Shown here in pieces: positions 9,517 to 19,176 of a stretch of 64,000 bases of DNA; within the stretch, counting starts at the first letter, position 1, and each line of letters opens with the position of its first letter. This DNA is from Vibrio comitans. Its GTDB lineage: Bacteria; Pseudomonadota; Gammaproteobacteria; Enterobacterales; Vibrionaceae. Under the pieces are notes generated by a model that worked only from the letters and a program-made list of their open reading frames with translations, did not search any database and had not been told where the DNA came from. The position numbers were made by a program, and so were the translations under genes. The stretch covers positions 1,054,001 through 1,118,000 of the forward strand of contig AP024866.1 in assembly GCA_024346835.1 (NCBI GenBank), written 5' to 3'.

Positions 9517-9846
9517 ATGTTTGGAAAAGGCGGTATGGGCAACCTAATGAAGCAAGCCCAGCAAATGCAAGATCGTATGGCGAAGCTTCAAGAAGAGATC
9601 GCACAAATGGAAGTGACTGGCGAGTCTGGTGCTGGGCTAGTTAAAGTGACGATCACTGGTAGTCACAATGTGCGTCGCGTTGACATCGATGAGAGCTTGA
9701 TGGAAGACGACAAAGAGATGCTTGAAGACCTGATTGCAGCAGCATTTAACGATGCAGCTCGTCGTGTTGAAGAGACTCAAAAAGAAAAAATGGCTTCTGT
9801 GACTGGCGGTATGCAACTACCACCAGGCATGAAAATGCCGTTCTAA
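9517..9846 (+). CDS. ybaB: YbaB/EbfC family nucleoid-associated protein
   Basis: This 109-residue DNA-binding protein begins [18 protein letters not shown], the family-typical start, after an AGAGAGA ribosome site. An upstream in-frame extension from 9448 has no family support and was left out. The N- and C-terminal helices and the central beta sheet ([19 protein letters not shown]) are recognisable. YbaB forms a dimer with tweezer-like DNA contacts. It sits between dnaX and recR as in most bacteria and is probably co-transcribed with both. Confidence 0.95.
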   Translation: MFGKGGMGNLMKQAQQMQDRMAKLQEEIAQMEVTGESGAGLVKVTITGSHNVRRVDIDESLMEDDKEMLEDLIAAAFNDAARRVEETQKEKMASVTGGMQLPPGMKMPF

Positions 9847-9862
9847 GAAACAGAACTAATCA

Positions 9863-10462
9863 ATGCGTACCAGTAACATGCTGGAGCAGTTGATGGAGGC
9901 CTTACGTTGTCTACCTGGGGTGGGTCCCAAGTCGGCACAGCGTATGGCCTTTCATTTATTGCAGCGAGATAGAAGTGGTGGCGTTAAGCTAGCTGACGCT
10001 CTTAGTCAGGCAATGACTGAAGTGGGTCACTGTGGTGAATGTCGAACCTTTACGGAAAACGACGTTTGCCATATTTGTAGCAATCCCAAAAGGCAGCAAA
10101 CAGGTCAAATATGTGTTGTTGAAAGCCCTGCTGATATTGCGGCCGTAGAGGCAACAGGTCAGTATTCTGGACTCTATTTTGTATTGATGGGGCATCTTTC
10201 CCCTCTTGATGGAATTGGCCCCAGTGACATTGGGCTTGATAAGCTCGATTTTAGACTTCAAGAAGGCGAAATCACGGAAGTGATATTGGCGACCAACCCA
10301 ACGGTTGAAGGTGAGGCAACAGCTCAATACATTGCAGAGCTTTGTCATATCCACCAAGTTAATGCCTCTAGAATTGCTCATGGCGTGCCTGTGGGTGGCG
10401 AGCTAGACCTAGTAGATGGCACTACCTTGTCTCATTCCCTTCTTGGGCGACACAAGCTTTAA
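9863..10462 (+). CDS. recR: Recombination mediator protein RecR
   Basis: RecR works with RecF and RecO to load RecA on gapped DNA. The 199-residue protein shows the helix-hairpin-helix ([17 protein letters not shown]), a four-cysteine zinc finger ([16 protein letters not shown]) at about 57-72, and the Toprim domain with [12 protein letters not shown] and [14 protein letters not shown]. The C-terminal Walker-B-like segment and [17 protein letters not shown] are intact. It lies 16 bases after ybaB and ends the apt-dnaX-ybaB-recR run, before a strong bidirectional terminator. Confidence 0.97.
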   Translation: MRTSNMLEQLMEALRCLPGVGPKSAQRMAFHLLQRDRSGGVKLADALSQAMTEVGHCGECRTFTENDVCHICSNPKRQQTGQICVVESPADIAAVEATGQYSGLYFVLMGHLSPLDGIGPSDIGLDKLDFRLQEGEITEVILATNPTVEGEATAQYIAELCHIHQVNASRIAHGVPVGGELDLVDGTTLSHSLLGRHKL

Positions 10463-10475
10463 TCGTAAGATGTTA

Positions 10476-10511
10476 AAAGGCCGCTTAGTGACTCACTAAG
10501 CGGCCTTTTTT
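10476..10511. terminator. Bidirectional terminator between recR and aqpZ
   Basis: AAAGGCCGCTTAGTGA pairs with TCACTAAGCGGCCTTTT, giving a stem of about 15 bp with T-runs on both strands. It lies between the convergent ends of recR and aqpZ. Confidence 0.92.
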
Positions 10512-10525
10512 GTGCTTGTATTAAT

Positions 10526-11209
10526 CTACTCTTTGCCTGCAACGGCTTTGTAGATGACGGCGCCTATAATACCGCCAATAATTGGGGCTACCCAGAATAG
10601 CCACAACTGACTGACTGCGGCATCCCCTACAAATACCGCCACACCGGTGCTTCGTGCAGGGTTCACTGAAGTATTGGTGACAGGGATACTGATCAAGTGA
10701 ATCAGTGTTAGACATAGGCCAATAGCAAGAGGAGCGAAGCCTGCCGGTGCTCTACCGTCAGTAGCACCCATAATAACGAACAGGAAGACGGCAGTAAGAA
10801 CGATTTCAGTCACTAGGGCTGCAGTCATTCCATAACCCATAGGAGAGTGATCGCCATAACCATTCGTTGCGAACCCGCCAATTTCTGCGCCAGCTTTACC
10901 TGTAGCGATTACATATAACACACCACCAGCAATGATACCGCCAATAACCTGTGCAACGATGTAGGGGACGACTTCCTTGGCTTCATGACGACCACCTGCC
11001 CAAAGACCAATAGTAACGGCAGGGTTTAAATGACAACCTGAGATATGGCCAATGGCATAGGCCATGGTGACAACGGTAAGACCGAAGGCTAATGCAACGC
11101 CAGCAAACGCAATACCGAGATCGGGAATGCCCGCAGCTAAAACGGCACTACCACAACCCCCTAATACCAACCAAAATGTTCCAATCAGCTCGGCTAAGTA
11201 CTTATTCAT
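10526..11209 (-). CDS. aqpZ: Aquaporin Z, water channel
   Basis: The 227-residue protein has six hydrophobic segments and the two NPA boxes of the MIP family: HLNPAVT at about 62-68 and VNPARS at about 183-188. The arginine after the second NPA and the histidine in the fifth helix ([10 protein letters not shown]) form the narrow aromatic/arginine filter of water-specific channels. Together with the start [20 protein letters not shown], this points to AqpZ rather than a glycerol facilitator. It appears to be a single-gene unit read away from recR's end. Confidence 0.94.
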   Translation of the reverse strand: MNKYLAELIGTFWLVLGGCGSAVLAAGIPDLGIAFAGVALAFGLTVVTMAYAIGHISGCHLNPAVTIGLWAGGRHEAKEVVPYIVAQVIGGIIAGGVLYVIATGKAGAEIGGFATNGYGDHSPMGYGMTAALVTEIVLTAVFLFVIMGATDGRAPAGFAPLAIGLCLTLIHLISIPVTNTSVNPARSTGVAVFVGDAAVSQLWLFWVAPIIGGIIGAVIYKAVAGKE

Positions 11210-11316
11210 AAGAATCCCTTCTATAAGTGTTTGATTCTTAATAAAGGTAGTCGGTTTTTAACAAGTGTGGAAAAATTTATGAGGGTGAAAAACGAAGAAC
11301 TCTGACAAGAGTCGCT

Positions 11317-11568
11317 TTAAGCAGTACAGTTTTCTAGATCATTGAGAATGAAAAGTGCTTGTTCGCGTGTATCACCACACACCCATTCTGCCGCTTTGAA
11401 ACCATGACAAACATCTGGGCGCTCTTTTTTACCAAAAAGCTTGCACAAGTTATCTTCGTTAAGTTGCTTACAGCGCTCGCCGGCATTCTTGCCATTAGGG
11501 TGCAGCGGAAAACTGCTAGATATGCTCGGCGCTATACAACAGGCACCACAATAAAGACGACATTCCAT
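11317..11568 (-). CDS. YkgJ-type cysteine-cluster protein
   Basis: A compact 83-residue protein with nine cysteines: Cys3, Cys7, Cys10 and Cys11 at the N-terminus (ECRLYCGACC), then cysteines in GERCKQL, NLCKLF, DVCHGF, WVCGD and ENCTA. This is the pattern of the CxxxCxxCC zinc/iron-chelating family (PF03692). The biochemical role of the family is not settled; metal binding is inferred. It is encoded opposite to the second cysteine-cluster gene at 11747. No signal peptide is seen, so it is probably cytoplasmic. Confidence 0.75.
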   Translation of the reverse strand: MECRLYCGACCIAPSISSSFPLHPNGKNAGERCKQLNEDNLCKLFGKKERPDVCHGFKAAEWVCGDTREQALFILNDLENCTA

Positions 11569-11746
11569 ACATGTGAGCCTTAGAGATAATAGAAGAGGGG
11601 ATTATCAACAGTTTTACCAAGATTGAAAGAAGTTTCTGTACTCGGATGAAAAGTATTCATGTAAGTGCTTGATTGTCGCTTTTGCTTGTATTTTAAGCGA
11701 TGAATAGGTATAAAACGCCTCCAAGTTAATGACGGTAAGAATTAAG

Positions 11747-12187
11747 ATGACTTCTCCATTTTGGCAAACAAAAACACTAGAGCAGATGAGCGAACAAGAG
11801 TGGGAAGCTCTATGTGATGGTTGTGGTAAATGTTGCCTACACAAACTGATGGATGAAGACAGTGATGAGGTCTATTACACCAATGTGGCGTGTAGCTGGC
11901 TAAACAGCAAGACGTGTAGCTGTAAAGACTATGCCAATCGCTTTGAGTCTGGTGAAGAATGCCTGAAGTTGACGCGCGATAAGATTCACGAATTTCACTG
12001 GTTACCAGAAACCTGCGCTTACCGATTATTATCAGAAAACAAAGATCTGCCTGAATGGCACCCGCTAATTACGGGCTCGAAATCTGCAATGCATGCTGCA
12101 GGCGAGAGCGTTCGCAACAAAGTAGTGTATGAGATTGATGTTGTGGATTGGGAAGACCATATTCTTAATCACCCAAATCGTAAGTAA
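11747..12187 (+). CDS. ycgN: YcgN family (UPF0260) cysteine-cluster protein
   Basis: The 146-residue protein is close to E. coli YcgN throughout: [20 protein letters not shown], then [24 protein letters not shown] and the C-terminal [12 protein letters not shown]. It belongs to the CxxxCxxCC (PF03692) family, whose role is unknown but which probably binds metal. ATG 11747 gives the start [11 protein letters not shown]; an upstream in-frame ATG at 11729 would add six residues and cannot be excluded. The stop codon abuts that of the convergent chaN gene with no base between. Confidence 0.88.
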   Translation: MTSPFWQTKTLEQMSEQEWEALCDGCGKCCLHKLMDEDSDEVYYTNVACSWLNSKTCSCKDYANRFESGEECLKLTRDKIHEFHWLPETCAYRLLSENKDLPEWHPLITGSKSAMHAAGESVRNKVVYEIDVVDWEDHILNHPNRK

Positions 12188-13135
12188 CTACTTACAATCA
12201 TCTGAAGAAACAGAATGTGGGTGTGTTGACGTTCCGTGGTCGTGCCCACCTGTAACCCTCTGCTCTGGTAGGGACAACACCAGTAATTGATACTCCGGAA
12301 AGTGGCTACCCTCGGTTGCTTCCGATATTTCTGTCACTGGGGTGATCAACGCAATCTTAACATTGGGCATGCGCTTTTTGAGCGAGTAAGCGATGCCCAT
12401 ACCTTGCTCAACGTGAAACTTTCCGGCCGTATGCATTAATTGATGATCGGGTTTTTCAGTAAGGTGCATAGCAATACTTTCTGCCATAGTCTCATCCCAA
12501 GAAACCTGTGCCGCATACATTTTTTCTACAACATCCTTATCTATCCCTTCCATCATTTCGGTGAAATCTACCTTATAAGGTCTATCTGAGGTATCTAGGT
12601 GTGCAGCAACGAAGTTACGCTCTTCACTATCGAGTCTTTGAAGGTATTCAGGGCCGACTTTTCCAATGCAGCGCACGATGTCTCTCGGTGCATTGGCGGC
12701 GATGATTGGCATACCTGCCGACTTTGCCTGTTCGACAATGGCTCTGTAATCACTGGTATAGTTAGGCCATGCGTTACCATGAGCCACTAAAGCTAACTCG
12801 CCGATCTCACCTTGCAGGTATTGATCCAACACTTCTTGCGACGGGCGACTGAATTGTTCCATTGAGAGACTAACCTTGCTGTTTTCTTCAAGCAGACGCC
12901 GGTAAAGATCAGACTGGAATCGATGTACAGCAGAATGAGAATGCCATTCTCCGACAAGCACAACATCAGCCTCAAAAATTTGCTTAGGAAGAGAGTTCAG
13001 CGTTAATGGCTTGGATTGGTCCTGATAGAGTTGATAGTCAAAGAAGGTAGCGACAGAAGAAGCTTGATTACCGGCTAAGACGGGAGCACAGAGGAAACAG
13101 GAGAGCAATACTAGGGTGTTTTTGTTTCCATACAT
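12188..13135 (-). CDS. ChaN family exported haem-binding-like protein
   Basis: The N-terminus (MYGNKNTLVLLSCFLCAPVLAGNQ) is a signal peptide, possibly a lipoprotein signal because Cys13 follows LLS. The body matches the ChaN/DUF399 family (Tiki/TraB-like fold): VVLVGEWHSHSAVHRFQSDL, SMEQFSRP, and a C-terminal HTAGKFHVEQGMG. ChaN of Campylobacter is an iron-regulated haem-binding lipoprotein. The last 22 residues are histidine-rich (GGHDHGTSTHPHS), which suggests metal binding. It follows rlmA by 23 bases on the same strand and has a good ribosome site (CAGGAGA). Confidence 0.82.
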   Translation of the reverse strand: MYGNKNTLVLLSCFLCAPVLAGNQASSVATFFDYQLYQDQSKPLTLNSLPKQIFEADVVLVGEWHSHSAVHRFQSDLYRRLLEENSKVSLSMEQFSRPSQEVLDQYLQGEIGELALVAHGNAWPNYTSDYRAIVEQAKSAGMPIIAANAPRDIVRCIGKVGPEYLQRLDSEERNFVAAHLDTSDRPYKVDFTEMMEGIDKDVVEKMYAAQVSWDETMAESIAMHLTEKPDHQLMHTAGKFHVEQGMGIAYSLKKRMPNVKIALITPVTEISEATEGSHFPEYQLLVLSLPEQRVTGGHDHGTSTHPHSVSSDDCK

Positions 13136-13158
13136 AGCGGCTCTCCTGCCTAAAGGGG

Positions 13159-13971
13159 CTAACTCACCCTGTAAATTCGGATGTTAAAGTCGGCTTCACA
13201 GTGGAATGTTTCGCACTCTTTAAGCTCAGCTTGCAATTCTTGGGACGCCTTCCAAGCAAACGGGGTCATTTGCAGCAGATCGAAGGCTAAGCCATCTTTT
13301 AACTCCATTTCATAGTTGAGTTTAGCTTGCTCTACCAACTCTAGTCCGGCAAATTCATCTGCTTGCTCTTCGTGTAAGCGAACTTCTTGATATATACGTT
13401 CGCGAAGCTGGAATAGATGTCTTGCACCAGGAGTTACTGTGACTAAGAATCCGCTGGGTTTTAAGCAACGCAGTAACTCTTCTTGTTTGCTTGGCGCATA
13501 GACCTTAACAATGACATCTAGGCTGTTTTCAGCAAAAGGCAGTTTGTAGCTTGATGCGACACTGAATTGACAGTTTGAATAGCGTTTTGATGCATATCGA
13601 ATAGCCACTTTGGAGATATCTAAACCATACACGTCTGCGTCATCGGTCAGCGTATTGGCGATTTCATTGGTGTAATAGCCTTCTCCACAACCGATATCCA
13701 ATACAGTTGGGTTAGTGATGCCTTGGCCACACTTTTCGATAGTAGACGCTAACTGCTTTTGCAGCTTTTGATAGTGACCAGACTCTAGAAAGGCTCTGCG
13801 AGCTTGCATCATCTCTTTACTGTCGCCTGGATTCTTTGAATGTTTGTGATGAGCGGGCATCAAATTTACGTAGCCTTCCTTGGCCTTATCGAACATGTGG
13901 TTGTTAGGGCATTTAAACGTTCGAGATTCTAGGGCTAAAGGTTGTGAACAAAGAGGGCAGGCGTAGATCAT
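13159..13971 (-). CDS. rlmA: 23S rRNA (guanine-745 N1)-methyltransferase
   Basis: RlmA methylates G745 of 23S rRNA. The 270-residue protein opens with a zinc finger (CPLCSQPLALESRTFKCPNNH) and the family motif KAKEGYVNLMP. A Rossmann methyltransferase domain with SAM motif LDIGCGEGYYT at about 90-100 follows. The in-frame TTG at 13986 would add five residues, but ATG 13971 aligns with the E. coli start (M-x-x-x-CPLC) and is used here. A possible Fur site lies upstream and chaN lies 23 bases downstream, so the two may be co-transcribed. Confidence 0.92.
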   Translation of the reverse strand: MIYACPLCSQPLALESRTFKCPNNHMFDKAKEGYVNLMPAHHKHSKNPGDSKEMMQARRAFLESGHYQKLQKQLASTIEKCGQGITNPTVLDIGCGEGYYTNEIANTLTDDADVYGLDISKVAIRYASKRYSNCQFSVASSYKLPFAENSLDVIVKVYAPSKQEELLRCLKPSGFLVTVTPGARHLFQLRERIYQEVRLHEEQADEFAGLELVEQAKLNYEMELKDGLAFDLLQMTPFAWKASQELQAELKECETFHCEADFNIRIYRVS

Positions 13972-14024
13972 AATAGCTTGATTCAAAAAATGGTATGCAG
14001 ATAGTAGTCGCTATCGATGATAGA

Positions 14025-14043
14025 GACAATGATTATAAAAAGT
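14025..14043 (-). promoter_or_regulatory. Possible Fur box upstream of rlmA-chaN
   Basis: The 19 bases from 14025 read GACAATGATTATAAAAAGT and agree with the classical Fur box at 13 of 19 positions by hand count. The site lies 54 bases before the rlmA start codon. It overlaps the T-run of the yeaD terminator on the same strand, so the match may be fortuitous. Confidence 0.3.
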
Positions 14044-14065
14044 GACTCTAGGGACTAGAGTCACT
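14037..14065 (-). terminator. Terminator after yeaD
   Basis: AGTGACTCTAG and CTAGAGTCACT form a perfect 11-bp stem around GGA. On the minus strand it is followed by a run of T, eight bases after the yeaD stop codon. Confidence 0.85.
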
Positions 14066-14073
14066 CACAGGAT

Positions 14074-14958
14074 TTACTTACAACCGATAGTGGTTGATAG
14101 CGTGTAACTCTCACCTGGTTTTACGACAGTGCCAGATTCGATACTTGGGGCATGTTGGCTGGCTTCAATGCACAGCATGGTTTTGTAACCATCATCTTGC
14201 ATGTCACCCATGGCAGTCGCTCCCTCGGCCCAAGGATTCCAGATCACGGCTGAGTTTGAACCTTGGTTTTCTATAACAATCTCTCGCTCAAAGCCAGGAT
14301 CACTTAAGGTGATGAGAGGTTTTGGCTGGGTGTAGACTCTGTCAATAGTATCAGTAAGGGTGAGTACATCGCCGCCTTGAGTCAATTTAGCCTCATTGAG
14401 GCTATCGATATACTCAGGTCCCATACCACGTGTTTCTACATTATCGATATTAGAGATATTTAGGTAGGTATGAAGAGCGCCAGAGAAGCGCCAGTCAGCT
14501 TCGTCTGTGTTAGTCATGACTAAGCTTACCTTTAGCTCGTTGCCTACCTCTACATTCAGTACAGCTTCAAACTGATGTGGCCACACCGCTAGAGTTTCTT
14601 CAGAAGTGCTGAGTCCTAGGCTAACAATCACCCCAGTTTCATTTTCTCTGTGCTCGATAAGCTTCCATTGCGAGCTACGAGCAAAGCCATGAGCAGGTGT
14701 TGCAATACGACCAAACCATGGCCAGCAAACAGGGATCCCACCACGTAGTGCAGCTTTACCATCGTAAATAGCTTGCTCACTCATCCAGATAAGGTCTTGT
14801 TGGCCGTGTGGTTTATAAGAGATGACATGGCCGCCGTGAAGCGCAATGGCCGCAGAGGCTTTTTCGTGAATGACGCGAATAATCTTAAGTTCGTCTTGCT
14901 GAACGACGGTGACGTTGTCAGAGAGGACCGCTATTGCGGGTAGTTGATATACATCCAT
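14074..14958 (-). CDS. yeaD: D-hexose-6-phosphate mutarotase (aldose-1-epimerase family)
   Basis: YeaD interconverts alpha and beta anomers of glucose-6-phosphate and related sugars. The 294-residue protein has the beta-sandwich aldose epimerase signatures: LRGGIPVCWPWFG at about 72-84, HGFARSSQW at about 90-98, the catalytic histidine in ALHTYLNISNI and the C-terminal WNPWAEGA. In E. coli yeaD follows gapA, and the same order is kept here on the minus strand (130 bases apart, with a terminator between). Confidence 0.9.
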   Translation of the reverse strand: MDVYQLPAIAVLSDNVTVVQQDELKIIRVIHEKASAAIALHGGHVISYKPHGQQDLIWMSEQAIYDGKAALRGGIPVCWPWFGRIATPAHGFARSSQWKLIEHRENETGVIVSLGLSTSEETLAVWPHQFEAVLNVEVGNELKVSLVMTNTDEADWRFSGALHTYLNISNIDNVETRGMGPEYIDSLNEAKLTQGGDVLTLTDTIDRVYTQPKPLITLSDPGFEREIVIENQGSNSAVIWNPWAEGATAMGDMQDDGYKTMLCIEASQHAPSIESGTVVKPGESYTLSTTIGCK

Positions 14959-15037
14959 ATTGAGTTCTCACTACATTAGGGCGTATTGTGATGCACGGTT
15001 GAGTGTGCAGTTGTTCTTGTTGCCCTAAATTTTTGAC

Positions 15038-15065
15038 AAAAAAAAGGCGACTCGAGAGCCGCCTT
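15038..15065 (-). terminator. Terminator after gapA
   Basis: GGCGACTC and GAGAGCCGCC form an imperfect GC-rich stem. It is followed on the minus strand by a run of eight T. The hairpin ends about 25 bases after the gapA stop codon. Confidence 0.8.
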
Positions 15066-15088
15066 CATGCAAATTTCTTAGCTAATGC

Positions 15089-16429
<1,341 letters not shown>

Positions 16430-16834
16430 ATGAGTGATAGTAAAAAATCAGACCAAGAATGGCGTCAGGAATTATCAGAAGAAGAGTACCGAGTGTGCCG
16501 AGAGCAGGGCACTGAAGCGCCTTATAGTGGAAAACTATTACACAACAAAGCGACAGGGGATTACGCTTGTACTTGTTGCAAGGCTTTGCTGTTTAAATCA
16601 GATAACAAATATGACTCAGGTTGTGGCTGGCCAAGCTTCGATGCTCCAGTATCCAATGATGCGATTCGCTACTTAGAAGACAATAGCCACGGCATGAAAC
16701 GTGTAGAGATCCGTTGTGCAAATTGCGATAGCCACCTCGGACATGTGTTCCCGGATGGTCCTGTCAGCACAGGAGAACGTTATTGTGTGAATTCGGTATC
16801 CCTAGTTTTCAATAAGGATAATGAGCAAAATTAA
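16430..16834 (+). CDS. msrB: Peptide-methionine (R)-S-oxide reductase
   Basis: MsrB repairs the R form of methionine sulfoxide in proteins. The 134-residue protein has the two CxxC zinc pairs (CTCC at about 47-50 and CANC at 96-99), GCGWPSF, the active-site GHVFPDGP, and the catalytic cysteine at 119 in [11 protein letters not shown]. In vibrios and E. coli msrB (yeaA) lies divergent from gapA, as here. YeaC follows 48 bases downstream. Confidence 0.96.
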   Translation: MSDSKKSDQEWRQELSEEEYRVCREQGTEAPYSGKLLHNKATGDYACTCCKALLFKSDNKYDSGCGWPSFDAPVSNDAIRYLEDNSHGMKRVEIRCANCDSHLGHVFPDGPVSTGERYCVNSVSLVFNKDNEQN

Positions 16835-16882
16835 TCATTGTGGTAACTTTGTTACAACATGGAATGAGATTGGAGGGAGACA

Positions 16883-17173
16883 ATGAGTCAAATTAAGCCG
16901 GATTTAGCACAAATGGTTGATGCCATAACACCAGAGGCGTATCAGAGGCTGTGTTTTGCTGTTGAAACGGGTCGCTGGCCTGAAGGCACTGCTTTGAGTG
17001 AAGAGCAAAGAGCCTACTGTCAACAAGCGGTAATGCTTTATCAAAGTAAGAATAATACCGAAGCGCAGCACATGACAGTGGCAGCGGGCGGGGAAATAAG
17101 CTTCAAATCTAAGAGTGAATTGAAGCGTCAATTTAACAATGAAGAAACAATCACTAAGGTAAACGTCGACTAA
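16883..17173 (+). CDS. yeaC: YeaC family (DUF1315) protein
   Basis: A 96-residue cytoplasmic protein of unknown function. The N-terminal part (MVDAITPEAYQRLCFAVETG, then RWPEGTALSEEQRAYCQQAVMLY) is the conserved DUF1315 core. The C-terminal third is polar and probably flexible. It has an excellent ribosome site (GGAGGGAG) and follows msrB, the same pairing as yeaA-yeaC in E. coli, which suggests co-transcription. Confidence 0.85.
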   Translation: MSQIKPDLAQMVDAITPEAYQRLCFAVETGRWPEGTALSEEQRAYCQQAVMLYQSKNNTEAQHMTVAAGGEISFKSKSELKRQFNNEETITKVNVD

Positions 17174-17187
17174 CTAGAGATTGATGG

Positions 17188-17871
17188 TTAAGCCTTCAAC
17201 TCATTGTCAACGTTTACTATCTGTTGAACCAGTTGCAGCATATTGTCAGCAACGATTTCTGCCTTTTTGTACAGAGGATGATAAATGGCGCCGCTTCGGT
17301 TGATGTAAGCGGCGCGCATTCCTGCTGTCATAGCGCCATGGGTATCCCAATCATGTGTTGCTACCAACCTGAGGTCTTCGACCGAACGGTTCACTTTTTC
17401 CGCAGCAAAGTGGTAGACGTCCACACAGGGCTTAAAGCTTTCAGTTTCTTCCACGGAAATAACTTGGTCAAAGTAACCTGTAAGCCCCGCATTCTCTATT
17501 TGCGTGCTGATTAATTTAGAGGATGAATTAGAAAGGGCAATCGTGCGATAGCCATTGTCGCGTAACCAGGTTAATGCCGGCTTTATGTCTGAATGCACCG
17601 GAAGGCTTGCAAATGTAGACAATAAATCGGTTTGCTGGACTTCGCTAAGGGAGATGTGCCTCTTTGAGGCTAATGTTTGCAGGGCAATTTTGGCAAGAGT
17701 CGCAAAATCTGATTTTACCCCAGTGGCGATGGCTACCGTTGAACTATGCAGTAGCATGGAAAACCAAGTGTCGGTAAAATCCGCACTACCGAAATAGGCG
17801 GCAAACTTAGGCTTCAGTGGCGCTAAGCTCAGAACAGTTTCATTGATATCAAATAAGATCGTATCGCGCAT
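17188..17871 (-). CDS. Haloacid dehalogenase type II-like HAD hydrolase
   Basis: The 227-residue protein has the four HAD motifs: nucleophile Asp in LFDINETVL at about 8, motif II Ser in IALSNSSS at about 117-124, a lysine in ESFKPCVDVYHFA at about 148, and an acidic motif IV around VATHDWDTHGAM at about 170. The helical cap follows motif I. The sequence resembles type II haloacid dehalogenases, but the true substrate is unknown and many relatives are general phosphatases. It is convergent with yeaC, with 14 bases between the stop codons. Confidence 0.82.
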   Translation of the reverse strand: MRDTILFDINETVLSLAPLKPKFAAYFGSADFTDTWFSMLLHSSTVAIATGVKSDFATLAKIALQTLASKRHISLSEVQQTDLLSTFASLPVHSDIKPALTWLRDNGYRTIALSNSSSKLISTQIENAGLTGYFDQVISVEETESFKPCVDVYHFAAEKVNRSVEDLRLVATHDWDTHGAMTAGMRAAYINRSGAIYHPLYKKAEIVADNMLQLVQQIVNVDNELKA

Positions 17872-17951
17872 AGCCTAATTATCCTAAGTAGTTGGATAGT
17901 ATGACAATAGCACTTACTACAATGACTGTTAAAGATAGATAGTGGGAAAGT

Positions 17952-17980
17952 AAACCGACTCAATGAAGCTGAGTCGGTTT
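17952..17980 (-). terminator. Terminator after ansA
   Basis: AAACCGACTCA and TGAGTCGGTTT form an 11-bp perfect stem with a seven-base loop, seven bases beyond the ansA stop codon. The downstream T content is modest, but the stem itself starts and ends with A/T triplets. Confidence 0.8.
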
Positions 17981-17987
17981 GAATGTC

Positions 17988-19013
17988 TTATAAACTCATT
18001 TCACCATGCAGTACTCGCTGCATTTGAACCTTGATCTCTTCGTAGCTCAAGCCTTGGCTTAGTAAGAAGTGAAGCTTTGCAAGGGCGGCCTCATGAGTCA
18101 TATCATACCCACTGATAACCCCAGAGTCGGCCAGAGCACAGCCTGTTGCGTAGCCACCCATATTTACTTTACCCGCAAGACACTGGGTGAGATTCACCAC
18201 GATAACGCCACGCTCTGAGGCTTCTTTAAGGTGCGCTAATAATTGCGGATTCTGCGGTGCATTACCCACACCAAAGGTCAGCAGAATCATGGCATTTACT
18301 GGCTGACGTAATGTGTTGCGAATTACCTCATGAGAAATCCCAGGATACATGGTGATAACCCCAATAGGCTGTGGGGTTATGGTGTGTACCTTGAATTCAC
18401 CCACTGGCTTCTTATCGACTTCTGCAATAGAACTCACCTGAATGTTTATCCCTGCCTCAAGCAAAGGAGGAAGGTTTGGTGAGGTAAAAGCGGAAAAACC
18501 ATCGGCATGAGATTTAGTGCTTCGATTGCCGCGCATCAACTGGTTGTTGAAGAATAAGGTGACTTCATTGATTGGGTAGTTGGCCGCAATATGCAGGGCA
18601 TTAAGCAAATTGGCTTGCCCATCTGAGCGAAGTTCAGCGAGCGGGATTTGAGAGCCTGTCACTATTACCGGCTTGCCAAGGTTTTCCAACATAAATGACA
18701 AAGCTGACGCCGTGTAAGCCATAGTATCGGTGCCGTGCAAAATGACGAAACCATCGTACTTTTCGTAGTTGTCCTTAATGTCATCGGCAATCTGTTGCCA
18801 ATCAGCAGGTGTCATATCAGAAGAGTCGATAAGAGGCGCGTATTCGTGGATAGTGTACTGCGGCATCTCCGGACGATTGAACTCCGGCATACCAGCAAGC
18901 TGTGACTCCATGAATCCTGCTACGGGTACATAGCCATTCGCTGATTTTTGCATACCGATAGTACCACCGGTATAGGCGATATAAATGTGTTTACGTGTGT
19001 TCTGCTGAGACAT
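17988..19013 (-). CDS. ansA: Type I (cytoplasmic) L-asparaginase
   Basis: AnsA hydrolyses asparagine to aspartate and ammonia. The 341-residue protein has the first threonine motif YTGGTIGMQ at about 14-22 and the second, ILHGTDTMAYTASALSFML, at about 93-111. A long AnsA-type C-terminal domain (LLTFGVGNAPQNPQLL) follows. There is no signal peptide, so it is the low-affinity cytoplasmic form rather than AnsB. It follows sppA on the same strand, the same pairing as in E. coli. Confidence 0.94.
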   Translation of the reverse strand: MSQQNTRKHIYIAYTGGTIGMQKSANGYVPVAGFMESQLAGMPEFNRPEMPQYTIHEYAPLIDSSDMTPADWQQIADDIKDNYEKYDGFVILHGTDTMAYTASALSFMLENLGKPVIVTGSQIPLAELRSDGQANLLNALHIAANYPINEVTLFFNNQLMRGNRSTKSHADGFSAFTSPNLPPLLEAGINIQVSSIAEVDKKPVGEFKVHTITPQPIGVITMYPGISHEVIRNTLRQPVNAMILLTFGVGNAPQNPQLLAHLKEASERGVIVVNLTQCLAGKVNMGGYATGCALADSGVISGYDMTHEAALAKLHFLLSQGLSYEEIKVQMQRVLHGEMSL

Positions 19014-19100
19014 AAAGACAGGTGCTTTTTACGGGTAACTGATTGGGGCGAAGTATAGCGGATTTAAGGGTTCAAGCAATATGAGTCTGGTCTTAAAATA

Positions 19101-19152
19101 ACAAAGCCCAACTCTCAATGCTAAGTGAAGCAAAGAGACGCTAGGCTTTGGT
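19101..19152 (-). terminator. Terminator after sppA
   Basis: On the minus strand AAAGCC and GGGCTTTG pair across a long loop and are followed by TTATTTT. The inner loop can fold further around GAGA/TCTC. It lies 25 bases beyond the sppA stop codon. Confidence 0.55.
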
Positions 19153-19176
19153 TGTTAGTGCTTACTATTTAACGGT

